DNA of 64,000 nucleotides. It comes from Lenzites betulinus (taxonomy: Eukaryota; Basidiomycota; Agaricomycetes; Polyporales; Polyporaceae). The notes under the pieces were generated by a model. It saw only the letters and a program-made list of their open reading frames with translations. It searched no databases and was not told where the DNA came from. Positions 23,755 through 35,014 of the stretch are shown piece by piece. Position numbers and translations under genes: made by a program. Position 1 is the first letter of the stretch, and each line of letters opens with the position of its first letter. Location of the stretch: contig JABYQU010000033.1 in NCBI GenBank assembly GCA_022264855.1, positions 310,001-374,000 of the forward strand. The letters are read 5' to 3'.

Positions 23755-25143
23755 TCATGACATCTCGACGTCCTCATCCTCATCGCTGCCCTCGGTGTCC
23801 TCCCAGCCTTCTCCATCGCTTCCATCCTGTTCAGGGGAAGGCTGTATACCTAGAGACTCGAGCTTTGCAATGAGCTCTCTGGCGTGCTCGAGTAGCGGTT
23901 TATCCGGGTGCTCCTGGTTGATATGGAGCTAACAATACGGGGAGAGATCAATGGAAGTCGGCAGAAGAGGAGCGTAGCGTGTACCGTTTGACATGTCTCC
24001 AGACAATCTCGGGAGTCCCGTGCAAGCTCTTCCCATGTTAGCTCGTCCAGCTTGCCGCCGTTCTCCTGCGCCTGCTCGGCCATCATGAAGAAGCACCAGC
24101 CCTCAAGATACCACGCTTCGACTTCCTGGTCGTCTGTGGCCATGATGCCCTGCAAGACGAGCAGTGCGGGTGTATAAAGTCCAAGCTCGAGGAAGAGCTT
24201 CACGAGGGCAAGGCGACTTGGTATTGGCGGTAACCTTGAGTCATCTGCGTTTTGTTAATCCAAGGGACACGAAGGAACGGTGGGACTTAAGCATACCGAG
24301 ATCAAGGTCTTTCCACTGGCTCCATGCCTGTTCTAGATAGGCCTTCGCCTCGTCCGGCCGCTGCTGGGACATACGCACCGACGCGAAGGTCTGTAGTGCT
24401 TCTGTGTTTCCCGGATCGGTTTGGAGCGCGAGGTTGAGTAGGTCTTCGCATGTCTTCTCTGCCGCTGGATCGAAACTAGCTCAAGAACCTTAGCCGGTCG
24501 TTCCTCGGATGATCTGTGAAATTCTATGCCACGGTAAGCGGGACGTACCAGAGGTCGTATGAAGGGTCCATCCAAATTTCCACCATTCCGATGAGGGCCC
24601 TCACTATATTCCGCTTCACTTCTGCTTCGTCGTCGTTGGTTGAAGGAGTATCGACGGCCCGTTCCTTGCCCTTCAGCTGCGCGGACAAAATATCCACGGC
24701 GGCCTGATAGTGCTTCAGCGCCAGATGCGGGTCATCGTCGCTCAGCTGGGCGAGATAAAGATGTGCGGATGGTGGTGGTACGGCGGGTGCGTTGTGATGT
24801 GGAGGGATGAGGGATTGGAACGTCTAAGAGACGGAGAGCATCCATAATATTTCAGTCCGTGTTTTCTCAAGCGGTAGGCGTGCATCAAAAGTACCTCTTT
24901 TGCGGCCTCGAGCTCGCCGGTCTCAAGCTGGGTCACACCTAGCATTTCCTTCGCCTCAACGTTCGCCGGTTCACGCTCGAGTACCCGTTTCGCAAAGCGG
25001 CCCGCGAGCTCATAGTCGCACCTCACGATCAGTTCCTGTGCTTTCTCCAAGAGCTGAGAGATCGGCGGCGGAACAGAAGCCTCAGCGGTGTGTTCCGTGA
25101 CCAGCTGCTTAATTTTCCGTGCCTTTGCCCGTGTTCGCCCCAT
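23755..25143 (-). CDS. ACL4: TPR protein resembling the Rpl4 assembly chaperone Acl4
   Basis: Five exons (25143-24895, 24823-24549, 24475-24297, 24244-23985, 23928-23755) encode 378 aa. The N-terminus is basic (GRTRAKARKIKQ). TPR-like helices follow: FAKRVLEREPANVEAKEMLG, ALQTDPGNTEALQTFASV and EVEAWYLEGWCFFM. The tail is highly acidic (DTEGSDEDEDVEM). This layout matches fungal Acl4, which captures nascent ribosomal protein L4 and escorts it to the nucleus. The start at 25143 is chosen over an in-frame ATG 48 nt upstream because it begins the conserved basic segment. The Acl4 call rests on layout and remembered similarity, not on a search. Confidence 0.75.
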
Positions 25144-25380
25144 AGTAGAAGACGGGCCTGAGAAGTAAGGGATCGGACAAGGACAAGACAAGCTGAGAGC
25201 ACAAGAGGCAGAAAGAATATTGGGCGCCTAGATGAGGGTGTAAACGAGGATCTCGATCAAATTGTGGCTTACACGCGACTTGCCTCCCGCCTTCATCTGG
25301 GTCGTCTAGTACGGTGGACTACTGGGCAGGTCTCGCGTCGTTGGTTATCGAATACACTTGCATGTCATCCCTTGGGTCAT
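25144..25380. promoter_or_regulatory. Bidirectional promoter of the ACL4-like gene and an unknown gene
   Basis: About 240 bp between two divergent starts; no box recognised. Confidence 0.5.
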
Positions 25381-26641
25381 ATGGAGAATTTTGACGCGAA
25401 AGGGAAGGAGAAGGCGACGGACGACGCGTTCTTCCTTGAGCGGCTGGAAATGCTCTATGAACAAAATCTGGCCGACCTGCGTATCTTCGCTGACCGAGAG
25501 GAGCGTTCTTTCGACGAGGTACGTGTACCATGGATGCTGCTTGTGCGTGCTCTGAGCACTAGAGCTTTGCGTAGGTCAGGAAGCGTATGGCGGAGCTACA
25601 CTCAAAGTACCTCTTCGGTTCCTCCGGACTAGCGTCGCCTCAGACGGACGGCAAGGAACTGAGTGCGTCGGAATGCCGCTGTTGTAGAGTGGGATTAAAG
25701 CAGGAAGCACAGCCCGGAGGGTTCTCCTCGATGTCTCCCGCAATTTGGAGTCTCTAGAAACGCTTGCTGGGCTGCAATCATTCTTCCTCGTTGTTGACCC
25801 CAGCGCACAAGAAGACAACGGATTCTTAGGCGGCACCATAGCAGGACGCGAATTTTGGCGCGGACACCGTGGCTGCGGCTCCGCCGGGGCACAAATGTTC
25901 AAGGCCCAATGCACCCGTTCCGCGCATATGTCTCAGCGTCCTACGTACCCTCAGCCTGTGGCGATCGATCCAATGCTTCTCCCTCGGCCTGCACCGACGT
26001 CACCACCAACCGTTGAGGCCAAAGGCTCCGCGCGAGAGCTGAAGACAGAACTTTACGCTGCTATGCGTGATGCGCTCAGGTTTGCTTAGCACCTCCTGCC
26101 CGCACCTGCATAGCGCTGACTGCGCCGCCTGGATCTGGGAAGAGCCGCGTCCGGCGTGCGGACCGCGGAAATGAAGTGGACAAACCATTCGAAGCTCAGC
26201 GTCTATGGCGTGCGCATCTCCGGCTGGCCTGAGGCCATCCCCTCGCAGAACCCATCAACGCTCTCCGTCACGCAAAACAAGAAGTTGCTTGAGATGCTGA
26301 ATGCGGGCGACATATGTTTTGTACGACTGGATGCTACGGCGAGGACGTCGGATGAAGCCCACGAGCAGCACGTCCAATCCCCTATGCGGGACGAGGAGGC
26401 CATGTTCGAGGATTCCATCGACTACTCGTGGGCCTATAGGGAGGACGCGAGTAATCCACACCAGGTGAGGGTCCGTCAACAATATCACCATCATAGTCAA
26501 GTGGCTCAATCTGCGCGCGTACAGCAGCAACCGTCTACGGCCTCCTTCATAGATCATTCTACCTGGACCGATGGCCAGGCTACTGACAACGCCTCGCATG
26601 CTGCACCTACGACGCCCAAGAAGAGACGCCTTGAGATATAA
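25381..26641 (+). CDS. Uncharacterised protein with acidic helical N-terminus and basic C-terminal tail
   Basis: Four exons (25381-25518, 25575-25662, 25704-26079, 26143-26641) give 366 aa. The N-terminus (LERLEMLYEQNLADLRIF and on) looks helical and charged. The middle has GVRTAEMKWTNHSKLSVYG and GWPEAIPSQNPSTLSVTQNK, which look like a conserved folded part. The C-terminal ~100 residues are Gln/His/Ser-rich and end in KKRRLEI, a possible nuclear signal. No family recognised. The third intron has a weak donor (GTTTGC), and the acceptor at 26142 was chosen because the nearer AGs lead into a stop. Exon limits there are the least certain part. Confidence 0.65.
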
Positions 26642-27543
26642 GGCCTCCGCATAACAATTTTGTGTACTTCTGTGTACTTCATCCAGGACATTGTATTTAC
26701 ATACTCTTTGTATTCTGAATTGTATGCTGTATCTGATCATGCGGCTCATGGCGGACAACCCTTGGATCATACAGTGCATGATGCCAGTACGAAGAGGAGC
26801 CGTAACTCCGGGAGGAAACCGGCGAGATCGGATGTATTGAGATACTCACGAAGGTGCACGATGGAATTGCGCGTAACGCTACTTGCACACCTGGGGTTCC
26901 GCCTGAGTACAGCGTCCCTCCCAGAGGATTCGCTGTGTTTACGAAGGTTTACGATACTTACTATCCTGCGACAGGTAATGCTAATCGGCTATTGCGCACC
27001 CTTCCGGTCCTCTCTGCTCCTTTAAAGCTGGGCCTGTAGTTCGTCTTTGTATTAATAGCACATATATGTGTTTTCAAGTGGTACGGACGAGAACTCGAGT
27101 GGGGAGTTGAGTAAAAGTCGTCTGGACCTCCCGCACACTGCTGCGTAGATCCTGACATGAACTGACATCTGGAAGTGCCCGGTAAGAGCATGAGACATTA
27201 TATATGTACCCTTAATGCTATTTACTAGCCCGATTTTCTTTCTGGAGAGCAGTTCCCTGTACAAATGTTGCAGACCCGGGAGCAGCCGGGAGCGCGGACT
27301 GTGGAACTTCTCGAATATCAAATTCCCTCCAGATCTCAGATCGGGATGCATTGATGGCCGATCGGTGACGCGAGCCTCAATAAGCGCTCATACGGTCGAA
27401 ATATTTGAGGAGGCGCCCATGTCGCGCTCGAGTTTGTCTCTTCCGACACATCTCAAGCGTTACTACCGTTCCACAGTGCTCGTGCGTCTACACCGCGACA
27501 ACGCATTAGGGAACACACGTCTTACTTCGCTACTCACCACAGA
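26642..27543. other. Intergenic, no supported gene
   Basis: About 900 bp between the unknown gene and the RMND1-like gene. Open frames on both strands are short and motif-free. Contains the promoter of the downstream gene. Confidence 0.6.
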
Positions 27544-28976
27544 ATGAACTTCCTGGCATTCGCTCCTCGTCAGGTCCGAAGAGGCTTTGCAACGCATGCT
27601 GCTAGCTGGCGGATCCAGCAACACCAACAAACCACCGCTTTGTCTCGTCGGGTTATCCAGCGTGGGTTTGCGGAGATCAGGCAAGACGTACCGAAGACCA
27701 AACCGAAGGCGTCGACGGCCCTTCGCCGAACAGCAGCCGCCTCTTTTCCCATCCGGTCTAACCCAAACCCCACGCGAAGTGACATCCAGCCTATCTTCAC
27801 GTATGCGACGGCGGAACGCTACCTGATGCAGGGGCTGAGGGCATCTCTACCAGAAGGTGCGGTGTCGTTGCATGACGCGTGGTGGGTGCCAAAGTGGACG
27901 GACAGTCTAACCGGCAAGGACGGCGAGGTCTTCCTCTTCGCGAACGGAAGCTTCGTATGCTGGGGGCTCGGGGAGGATGAGGCACAAAGATTTGCGCAAG
28001 AGGTGCTAGCAAAGTCGGGCGCGGAGCTTTCACCGCTCAAAGAACCAGAGACGGAGGACCTAGAGTTCGTGACAGATCCCGAAGAGTACGTTTGCGTGCC
28101 GACCCCCTTATGTCAAGCTGTATTCTGACTCGTCATCAACAGGGACACGCGCCTACAGGGAGATTTGATTGTTCTCGGTAAAACATCGCCTCTAAGTAGT
28201 GAAGACACGGTACCAATGGTGCTCCCCCCGTCGGTACTGCCCCGCGAAACGGTCATGGCTCGATACGCGTTCTCACAAGCGCTGTCTCGGTCTACCGCTC
28301 TGTCTGTGCTCGAGTCTTCTCTAGAGGAGTATCTTACCTCCGTCGCGCCTCTTCCTCGCGCCCTGCACAGGACGGGGAAACCCGGCTTGGGGAGACGCGC
28401 ACTCGTAATGAAGCTCGGAGAGCTTCTACGCTTCCGCCAAGGTCTCAACCTCAACCGCGAAAACTTCTCTGATACGCCCGACTTCTACTGGTCCGAGCCT
28501 GTCCTCGAAAGTACGTAACTGCGTGGAGCTATGATCCTGTGTTACTAACGACATTTATGTAGCATATTTCAACTCTCTAAGTAATGCGCTTGAAATCCGA
28601 CTACGGACACGTTCCGTAAACGACAAGATCACTTACGCAGCAGAGGTAAGTGTGCTACATGCAGACATGCCACTAGACGCTGACATTATTCGATAGATGC
28701 AATCTGTTCTGAGAGAGCTATTAACAGAGGTTCGTCTATACCAAGGCTCCTACCATTGATATTTTGCTCACCTCCAACGCTCAGACGTCTGCCCATCGAA
28801 TGGAGCTCATCATCATTGCTCTCATCGCGGTTGAGGTCGTTATTGTACGTGCTCTCTCTCTCTCAACCGGTTCCCTCGTTTATAGTTCGTAGTGTCTCAT
28901 CCGGGATGGCCCTGAGCTCTGGGAAATGGTTTTCGGCAAAAGCGAAGAAGAGCCCAAGTCAGCTGAGACAGCTTAA
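27544..28976 (+). CDS. Mitochondrial RMND1/DUF155-family protein
   Basis: Six exons (27544-28085, 28143-28510, 28563-28645, 28697-28729, 28785-28844, 28893-28976) encode 389 aa. An Arg-rich, acid-free N-terminus (RRGFATHAASWRIQQHQQ) suggests mitochondrial import. DUF155 blocks include DGEVFLFANGSFVCWGL, ARYAFSQALSRSTALSVLE, LNLNRENFSDTPDFYWSE and the C-terminal membrane helix MELIIIALIAVEVVI. RMND1 and its yeast relatives are inner-membrane proteins that support mitochondrial translation. The last intron uses the acceptor at 28892, which restores the family ending RDGPELWEMVFG; an AG 7 nt earlier would end the protein early. Confidence 0.88.
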
Positions 28977-29857
28977 AAGTCGCTTCAAGTTTGGTGCAAC
29001 CGATCTCTAGCCTATCTTACTATGTTAATAATTGGTAATGCCTTGCTTTCCTCGCTTTTCTCCTTACGCACACATAGTAGTCCTACCTCACCGCTCTAGC
29101 TGTCCACCACTCTACTATCCCCTTCAAGATGTTGTCATCTCACGTCACTACGGAAATATGTGCAATAGAAGCCGAGCTGATATCTTACGTTGAGGACACA
29201 ACGTCCAAGTCCCGCGATCAAATCCAAGCATCTCCCACAACATCATCGCATCAAGTGCCGAGTTATACAACGCATACTGCGGCCATCGAAGTTCAGGTTG
29301 CTTGATGATGACTGGAAGGTATGTGCTCGGTACTGTATGTACTGACGTCGTTTTCACGCTGGTGTCGGCGCACCTACACAAACATCGATTCGCAAACCTC
29401 GTCGCGTATGGGATGGGTAAATCATACATATCTCACAATTCGTCACGACAAATATGCATGTCGACGTCTTCTGCGGGCTACAAGTACTACATGCAACCTT
29501 CGAACGAGAGAGCCACCAGGCAAATTGGATGACAGCTTGCGCTATAGCGCAAACTTATACAGCCCGACGTCATACGGGGTTATCAGGTAGGGCTGCGATC
29601 AATAGAGGCTTCATCATGGCGGATAGATCCGTGAGTTGCCGATCATGCATCATGCGTGGGAGTCGAAGATTCAGAAGGTTGTGTGTCTTGCGTCTGGTGC
29701 GTTCACTCTTGTGCCTCGGGTGGCTGCTATAGCCGAGGCTAGCCGCATAAAAGGACCGTCGCAACCATACGGTTCCCACCGTTCGACAAAACGTCCCCAC
29801 CTTTGCTACTCACGTTCACGACAGCGAGTAACCAAGGGCTATAGTAGGTAGTACAGA
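28977..29857. other. Intergenic upstream of the oxidoreductase tandem pair
   Basis: About 880 bp without a supported gene. A TATA-like CATAAAAGG lies at about 29746-29754, roughly 105 bp before the next start codon, and is the best promoter candidate. Confidence 0.5.
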
Positions 29858-31442
29858 ATGTCGTCGGTATGTGGTCTACAACCAACCAATCGCATTGTTG
29901 CCACTGACATATCGTGCATTTAGAACGCGGAACAAACAGTGCTCCGCTTCGGAATCCTCGGTGCTGCACGCATAGCGCCCGACGCAATCATTAAGCCTGC
30001 GAAGACGCACCCTGGCGTTAGCATCGTCGCTGTAGCTTGTAGGGACGAGAAACGAGGTTCTCAATTTGCACGGAAGCACAAGATACCAAAGGTGTTCACC
30101 GGTTCCAAGGCTTACCTCGGTTTGTTCCACGTCGTCGGTGTGCCTGTATAAGAAGCTCACCCTAAATATGACAGACCTTCTCGCCGATCCCGATGTTGAC
30201 GCAGTGTATAATCCGGTATAGACGGCCCGTAGCAGGTGTAGCCACCCTTCTGACAACCCACACTCTACAGCTGCCGAATGGTTTGCACTTTGAATGGACC
30301 ATGCGCGCATTGGAAGCTGGCAAGCATGTACTACTGGAGAAGCCCATGACCGACACAGCAGAGGAATCACGCCAGATCTTCGCGCTCGCGGAAGCAAAGG
30401 GACTTGTCGTCCTCGAAGCCATGCACTCGACGTCAGTTGCATTCACCCGGTTTCAGACGGAATGTGGGCGGCTGATCACGAGTCCTTAGGTTCCATCCTG
30501 CATTGCAACGCACGCGCGAAATCGTTCAGAGCGGTGAGCTTGGGAAGGTGAAGAGCATAAAGGCCTCGATTTCAGTTCCTCGCTTCTTCTCGCGCATCTT
30601 CTTCACAAAGGACGACGTCCGCTTCAAATACGAGCTTGGAGGTGGCTGCACCCTCGACATGGGAGGTGGGTCATACTGGTTCTTAACGGCTGTTCGCCTC
30701 GTGTCTGTCATGGTCGCTGACAATGCCATCTCACGTGTAGTCTACACTGTGGCGGTCATTCGCCTCCTTACGGGTAACGACAAGGGCCCCGCGCTGGAAG
30801 TGACCTCTGCGGTTGCAACCGGGCATCCTAGCGACCCGGAGCGTATCGATCGCGCCATGCACGCCACGTACGCCCTTCCGGATTCCGCTACTGCCGAGTC
30901 GGTCGTCGACTTCAGCAGGCCCGGATGGGGTCCATTTGGCCTCATCCCGGGGTTGCCAGACGTCAACGTCATTGTTTCGTTGGAAGGCGGAGAGGTCACT
31001 TTGATGAATCACCCGGTGCCGAGCGTATATCATTCGATCAACGTGAAGCCCAAGAAGGGCCCCGCGCGCACCGAGAAAGCCTATACCTTCGCCGACGGCA
31101 GAGGCGATAAATCATGGTCCACGTGCGTGATGCTTGTCCTTGCCGCCCACTGGAATCCGAAGGACTAATTGCGATTTTGCTTCGCCCAGGTACCGCTATC
31201 AGCTGGAAGCGTTTGTGGACAAGGTCCAAGGGAGAACGCCATGGGTATGGATAACCCCGGAGACCACGATTACCGAGATGGAGACATTGGAGAGGGTCTA
31301 TGCTAAGGTGAGCAAGTCCATTAAGATGTGCATGCTTGACTATCTGACCACATTGAATTAGTCCGGACTGCCACCGCGTTTTGCCTCCCCTTACAAGAGT
31401 GAAGCATCTGCAGTAGCGTCCACAAGCGGGGATGCTGCTTAG
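29858..31442 (+). CDS. Gfo/Idh/MocA-type NAD(P)-dependent oxidoreductase, copy A
   Basis: Eight exons (29858-29866, 29924-30119, 30175-30215, 30271-30431, 30490-30665, 30741-31122, 31190-31307, 31362-31442) encode 387 aa. The N-terminal Rossmann motif is FGILGAARIAPDAI; the family EKP motif appears in HVLLEKPMTD; the C-terminal sheet domain has KYELGGGCTLDMGVYTV and RIDRAMHATYALPD. Relatives include dimeric dihydrodiol and sugar (xylose) dehydrogenases. The substrate is not determinable. A 9-nt first exon (Met-Ser-Ser) is inferred from the GTATGT donor and from the matching structure of copy B. Copy B lies 381 bp downstream with all introns at equivalent positions. Confidence 0.88.
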
Positions 31443-31823
31443 CATCCGGCGTCCTACTCGAATTATACAGTCCACGCTGCGCGTTTATGGATGTCCGCAC
31501 GTATGCCACTCGAATGTGTCGTTGGCCGCGAGAGGCACCTATAAATGCCATCATATCGTCTGTCTGGTCTTTCCACATATAAACAACAGTGCGTGGAACT
31601 GCAACTCCGACGGCGCACACCGATGCGACCGTCCGGACCCGGGCTGACCAGTGCTACGCTTATGCTCCCGGACCCGATCGCTTACTTAACAGATGGCGCA
31701 TCATGTCTCGTGTAGTTTTACATGATGAGCACCGCAACTGAAGCAAGACCCAAAAGCACAAGCGGGAGTTATACAGTATCTTCACGTACTCACAACCTGT
31801 TCCCCAGCTGAATTCGTCGCGTC
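31443..31823. promoter_or_regulatory. Spacer and promoter of oxidoreductase copy B
   Basis: 381 bp between the tandem copies. TATA-like CTATAAATG (about 31539) and CATATAAAC (about 31576) lie 240-285 bp before the start of copy B. Confidence 0.45.
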
Positions 31824-33479
31824 ATGGATATGGCCTCCATAGTAAGCACTATAATCGCTCATAACATCGTTCAATGCTTAGTCCTTCATAGGGCGCAGTA
31901 CCCACACAAGACAGATCCAAGGCACCTCTCCGCTTCGGAATTCTAGGTGCAGCCCGTATCGGCCCCGACGCTCTCTTCAGCCCAGCAAAAACACACCTCG
32001 AAGTGGTGATCACAGCTGTTGCATGTAGGGATCAGGCTCGAGGATCAAAGTATGCGCGCAAGCATAACATCCCAAAGGTCTACTCCGGGCAACGAGCTTA
32101 CTATGGTATGGCGTCTCTGAGCCACAGGGCTAATATTGACGTTGGACTCGACTTCGTAGACCTTGTGGAAGACCCACATATTGACGTTGTATACGTACCG
32201 GTACGTAGGAGCCCTGCGGAATACTTCCTCATTGCCTTACATCAGGGTCGTACACATAGCTGCCCGTCAGCATGCATTTCGAGTGGTCCATGCGCGCACT
32301 GCAAGCCGGAAAGCACGTTCTTGTCGAGAAGCCCATGACGAGCACTGCGGACGAGACGCGCCAGATCTTCGCCCTCGCCCAGGAGAAAGGACTTGTTGCG
32401 CTCGAGGCCATACACTGCACGTTCGTACAGACCATTACGTGTCTATAACGGCTCCACTTTCAACGCAGACTCACCGGCTGATCGACGACTCCCCCTCTGT
32501 ACAGATTTCATCCAGTCTTGCAGCGGGTGCGCGACATCGTCCGCAGCGGCGAATTGGGACAGATCAAGAGCGTCCGTGCAGAGTTCGCGTGGCCAAGCAT
32601 TGTCGCCCACTTCCTGTTTCCGAAGGATGACATCCGCTTCAAATACGAGATGGGTGGGGGTTGTCAGATGGACATGGGAGGTACGTCACATCGTAACCGT
32701 CGTGCAGCGCAACGACGCCGCGCCCGCGTCGGCCTTGCATACTCGTGCTGATTTTGCCCTATTCTCACTGCTCAGTGTACCCTCTGACAGTCATTCGTTA
32801 CGTCACGGGCGCAGAGAGCGCGCCGCTCGAGGTGATATCCGCAACGCCGACTGGACACGCCGCCGACCCTACTCGGATCGACCGCGCAATGCATGCTACC
32901 TACGCTCTCCCCGACTCGGTCATCGCGGAGACGTTTGCCGACCTCTCTGCACCGGGCTGGGGACCGTTTGGGCTAATTCCCCATTGGCCCAAGATTGGGC
33001 TATCTGTTTCCCTGGAGGGCGGCAACATCGAAGTCTACAATCCACTCGATCCAGGCGTCACGCACCACATCAAGGTCAAGCCGAAGCACGGAACCGCGCG
33101 AACGGAGAAGCATTATCGCTACGCCGACGGCAGGGGCGAAAAGACCTGGCATTCGTGCGTTTTCCGGCTGGTCGTGCTGGAAGCGCACATGGATGATAAT
33201 GTTTGCGCTTGACAGGTATACTTATCAACTGCACGCATTTGTCGACAAGGTACGAGGGCGGACTCCTTGGACTTGGAGAGAGCCAATCACGACGATCACT
33301 GCGATCGAGACTATGGAGAGGATTTATGCAAAGGTCGGATGTTTCCTGAGCGACAGGCATTGGCGAACGGTACTGACCCATCGCATCAATTTCAGGCTGG
33401 CCTACCTCCCAGAGTCGCTTCAACTTATAATTCAGGGTTGGCTCAGGCGACAGTACCATCCACGACAGCCACGGTGTAA
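31824..33479 (+). CDS. Gfo/Idh/MocA-type NAD(P)-dependent oxidoreductase, copy B
   Basis: Eight exons (31824-31841, 31892-32105, 32160-32200, 32260-32420, 32505-32680, 32776-33154, 33216-33333, 33396-33479) encode 396 aa. It parallels copy A throughout: FGILGAARIGPDAL, HVLVEKPMTSTADETRQIF, KYEMGGGCQMDMGVYPL and RIDRAMHATYALPD. Middle exons have identical lengths (41, 161, 176, 118 nt), so the pair arose by tandem duplication and then diverged. A second in-frame ATG lies 6 nt after the first. The TAA stop is inside the target duplication of a transposon that starts 2 nt later, so the native 3' UTR has been displaced by about 1.07 kb. Confidence 0.88.
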
Positions 33480-33480
33480 A

Positions 33481-33502
33481 TGGGGAGTGGCAACGCCTGC
33501 GA
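33481..33502 (+). repeat. Left terminal inverted repeat of the short element
   Basis: 22 bp, exact reverse complement of 34531-34552. The preceding GTGTAAA is the left target duplication. Confidence 0.92.
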
Positions 33503-33885
33503 CCTAGCTTGTTATTTGTCCTTGTTGTGAATAGCCCTTAACGCCCAATGAAAGTGGTCTTGAAAGTCGGAACGGCCGTATAGGCCTGCATGTCCGCGCG
33601 CGACTCTCTAGTCTGGTGATGCTACATGCCTATATCATCAGTTAGAGAACTGCCAAAGAAATTCGATGTCAGCTTCAGTCGTTCCCGAGTTAGCTTCTGT
33701 GTTCGAACCAGAAACATACGTGATGAAGCAGTAATCAGCATAATATTGTGTTATTTCCCTGCGCATCCATGGATAAACGAGATCGCGACGAAAATTGGGG
33801 CGGCGCGCGACGCTGTGGGAGTCGAACGTTGCACGGACAACCCACCTGCGCGCGCGACAGCCACAGACGCGTTCACTTGTAGCAC

Positions 33886-34263
33886 GTGACGCGTTTCTCC
33901 GACCTGGGCTGGCTAGTGGCTGCACGCGCAATCGATTCGAGCGGCCATGAGGGAGCGCGTCAGACCGCACACGTTCAGAATACACTCGCGACGGCTTCCA
34001 AGCATGCACAAGAGCAACAAGAGAAGAAGGACAAGGCCAACGCGATCAGGATCAAGCTCAATGCTACTGTGCTGATCCTCGATCATGAGGCTGTCCCGCG
34101 GATAACCATTCCCGTGCTCGACGAGCAACTTGAGGTGTACCGCAAGCGCGAAAACGATCCCTCTGTGCCAGGGAAATCCAAGCTGAAGAGGAAGGCGGAG
34201 AAACTGGAGGCGTTGGTCAGGGCGATTGAACGGTATCGTGCGCGCATGGGCTATCTAGCGTAG
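33886..34263 (+). pseudogene. Truncated transposon protein (C-terminal remnant)
   Basis: The open frame from about 33910 (AARAIDSSGHEG, LNATVLILDHEAV, PVLDEQLEVYRKREND, IERYRARMG) matches the last ~125 residues of the 955-residue frame at 55096-57963 (GRAIDSSGHEA, INATVLVLDFETL, GLDEQLDAYRKCEMD). Everything upstream of that in the full protein is missing. The frame itself is open to a stop at 34261-34263. It is a deletion relic, not a working protein. Confidence 0.85.
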
Positions 34264-34530
34264 GTTCCCGAAGCATGCAAAGTTGGTTACATACGTCCGC
34301 GCAAATGATCTTATGCATCCTTGTTAATCAGTACCTAGCGCGCGGCATTTCGCGACTCTAATGACATTCATCTGTCCTCTGTGTTATACACTCTCGCCCG
34401 CATAGTTTGGTACAGAACCTGCCCGCGCGCGTTCAGCCACCACAATAAGCGCTGTTCGCGCGCAATAGCGCCTAATTATTTCCTGACCATGTTTCGAGAC
34501 AGTGCCTGATTATAAATCATGCCATCAAGC

Positions 34531-34552
34531 TCGCAGGCGTTGCCACTCCCCA
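34531..34552 (-). repeat. Right terminal inverted repeat of the short element
   Basis: 22 bp, exact reverse complement of 33481-33502, followed by the second GTGTAAA target duplication. Confidence 0.92.
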
Positions 34553-34559
34553 GTGTAAA

Positions 34560-35014
34560 CGTCTGTTCCGTGTGATTGCATAGCATGCCCCGCTGAGAAA
34601 AGCTGCGGGGAACTTCATTAACTGTTAACCGTTTCCTCAAACTTCCTTAATACGGTACTGCTTGGCCTGATATGTTGTGTGTATGGGCCTGGGATCTCAC
34701 ATTGACAAGAAAGGACTGAGTTACGCCACGAGGCTACCAGTCGCCAGAGTTGGACTTTGGGAGAGGCGCTGGTGCTGATTAGATTAGATTGCTCACGTTC
34801 CTGTTTGGGGGTATATCGTCGATCATCCTATGGATGTATACTGTTTTCCCGCAGCCGCTATCTGTGGCCTGGGTCGCACAAGCGGACCCCGTGGGGCGCT
34901 TGGAATAGCAGTCGACGATAAGGTATAGGGGAGTCTGGAGTCTGGACAGCTCAAAGCATCGTGTACGGCTTCCTTTCGACCACCACAGTACTCTACCCCC
35001 CAACGGAAACCGCC
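34560..35014. promoter_or_regulatory. Displaced 3' flank of oxidoreductase B and promoter of the amadoriase gene
   Basis: 455 bp without a gene. The left part is what originally followed the stop of oxidoreductase copy B; the right part leads into the next start at 35015. Confidence 0.45.

Larger units (their letters stand above)
33481..34552. mobile_element. Internally deleted TIR transposon (non-autonomous copy)
   Basis: 1072 bp bounded by perfect 22-bp inverted repeats beginning TGGGGAGTGGCAACGCCTGC and flanked by perfect 7-bp direct repeats GTGTAAA (33474-33480 and 34553-34559). The first 20 bp of the ends differ at one base from those of the 4.2-kb element at 53960. The interior keeps only a remnant of that element's protein C-terminus plus flanking sequence. 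It could be mobilised only by a protein supplied in trans. Boundaries are precise because inverted repeat and target duplication agree. Confidence 0.9.
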
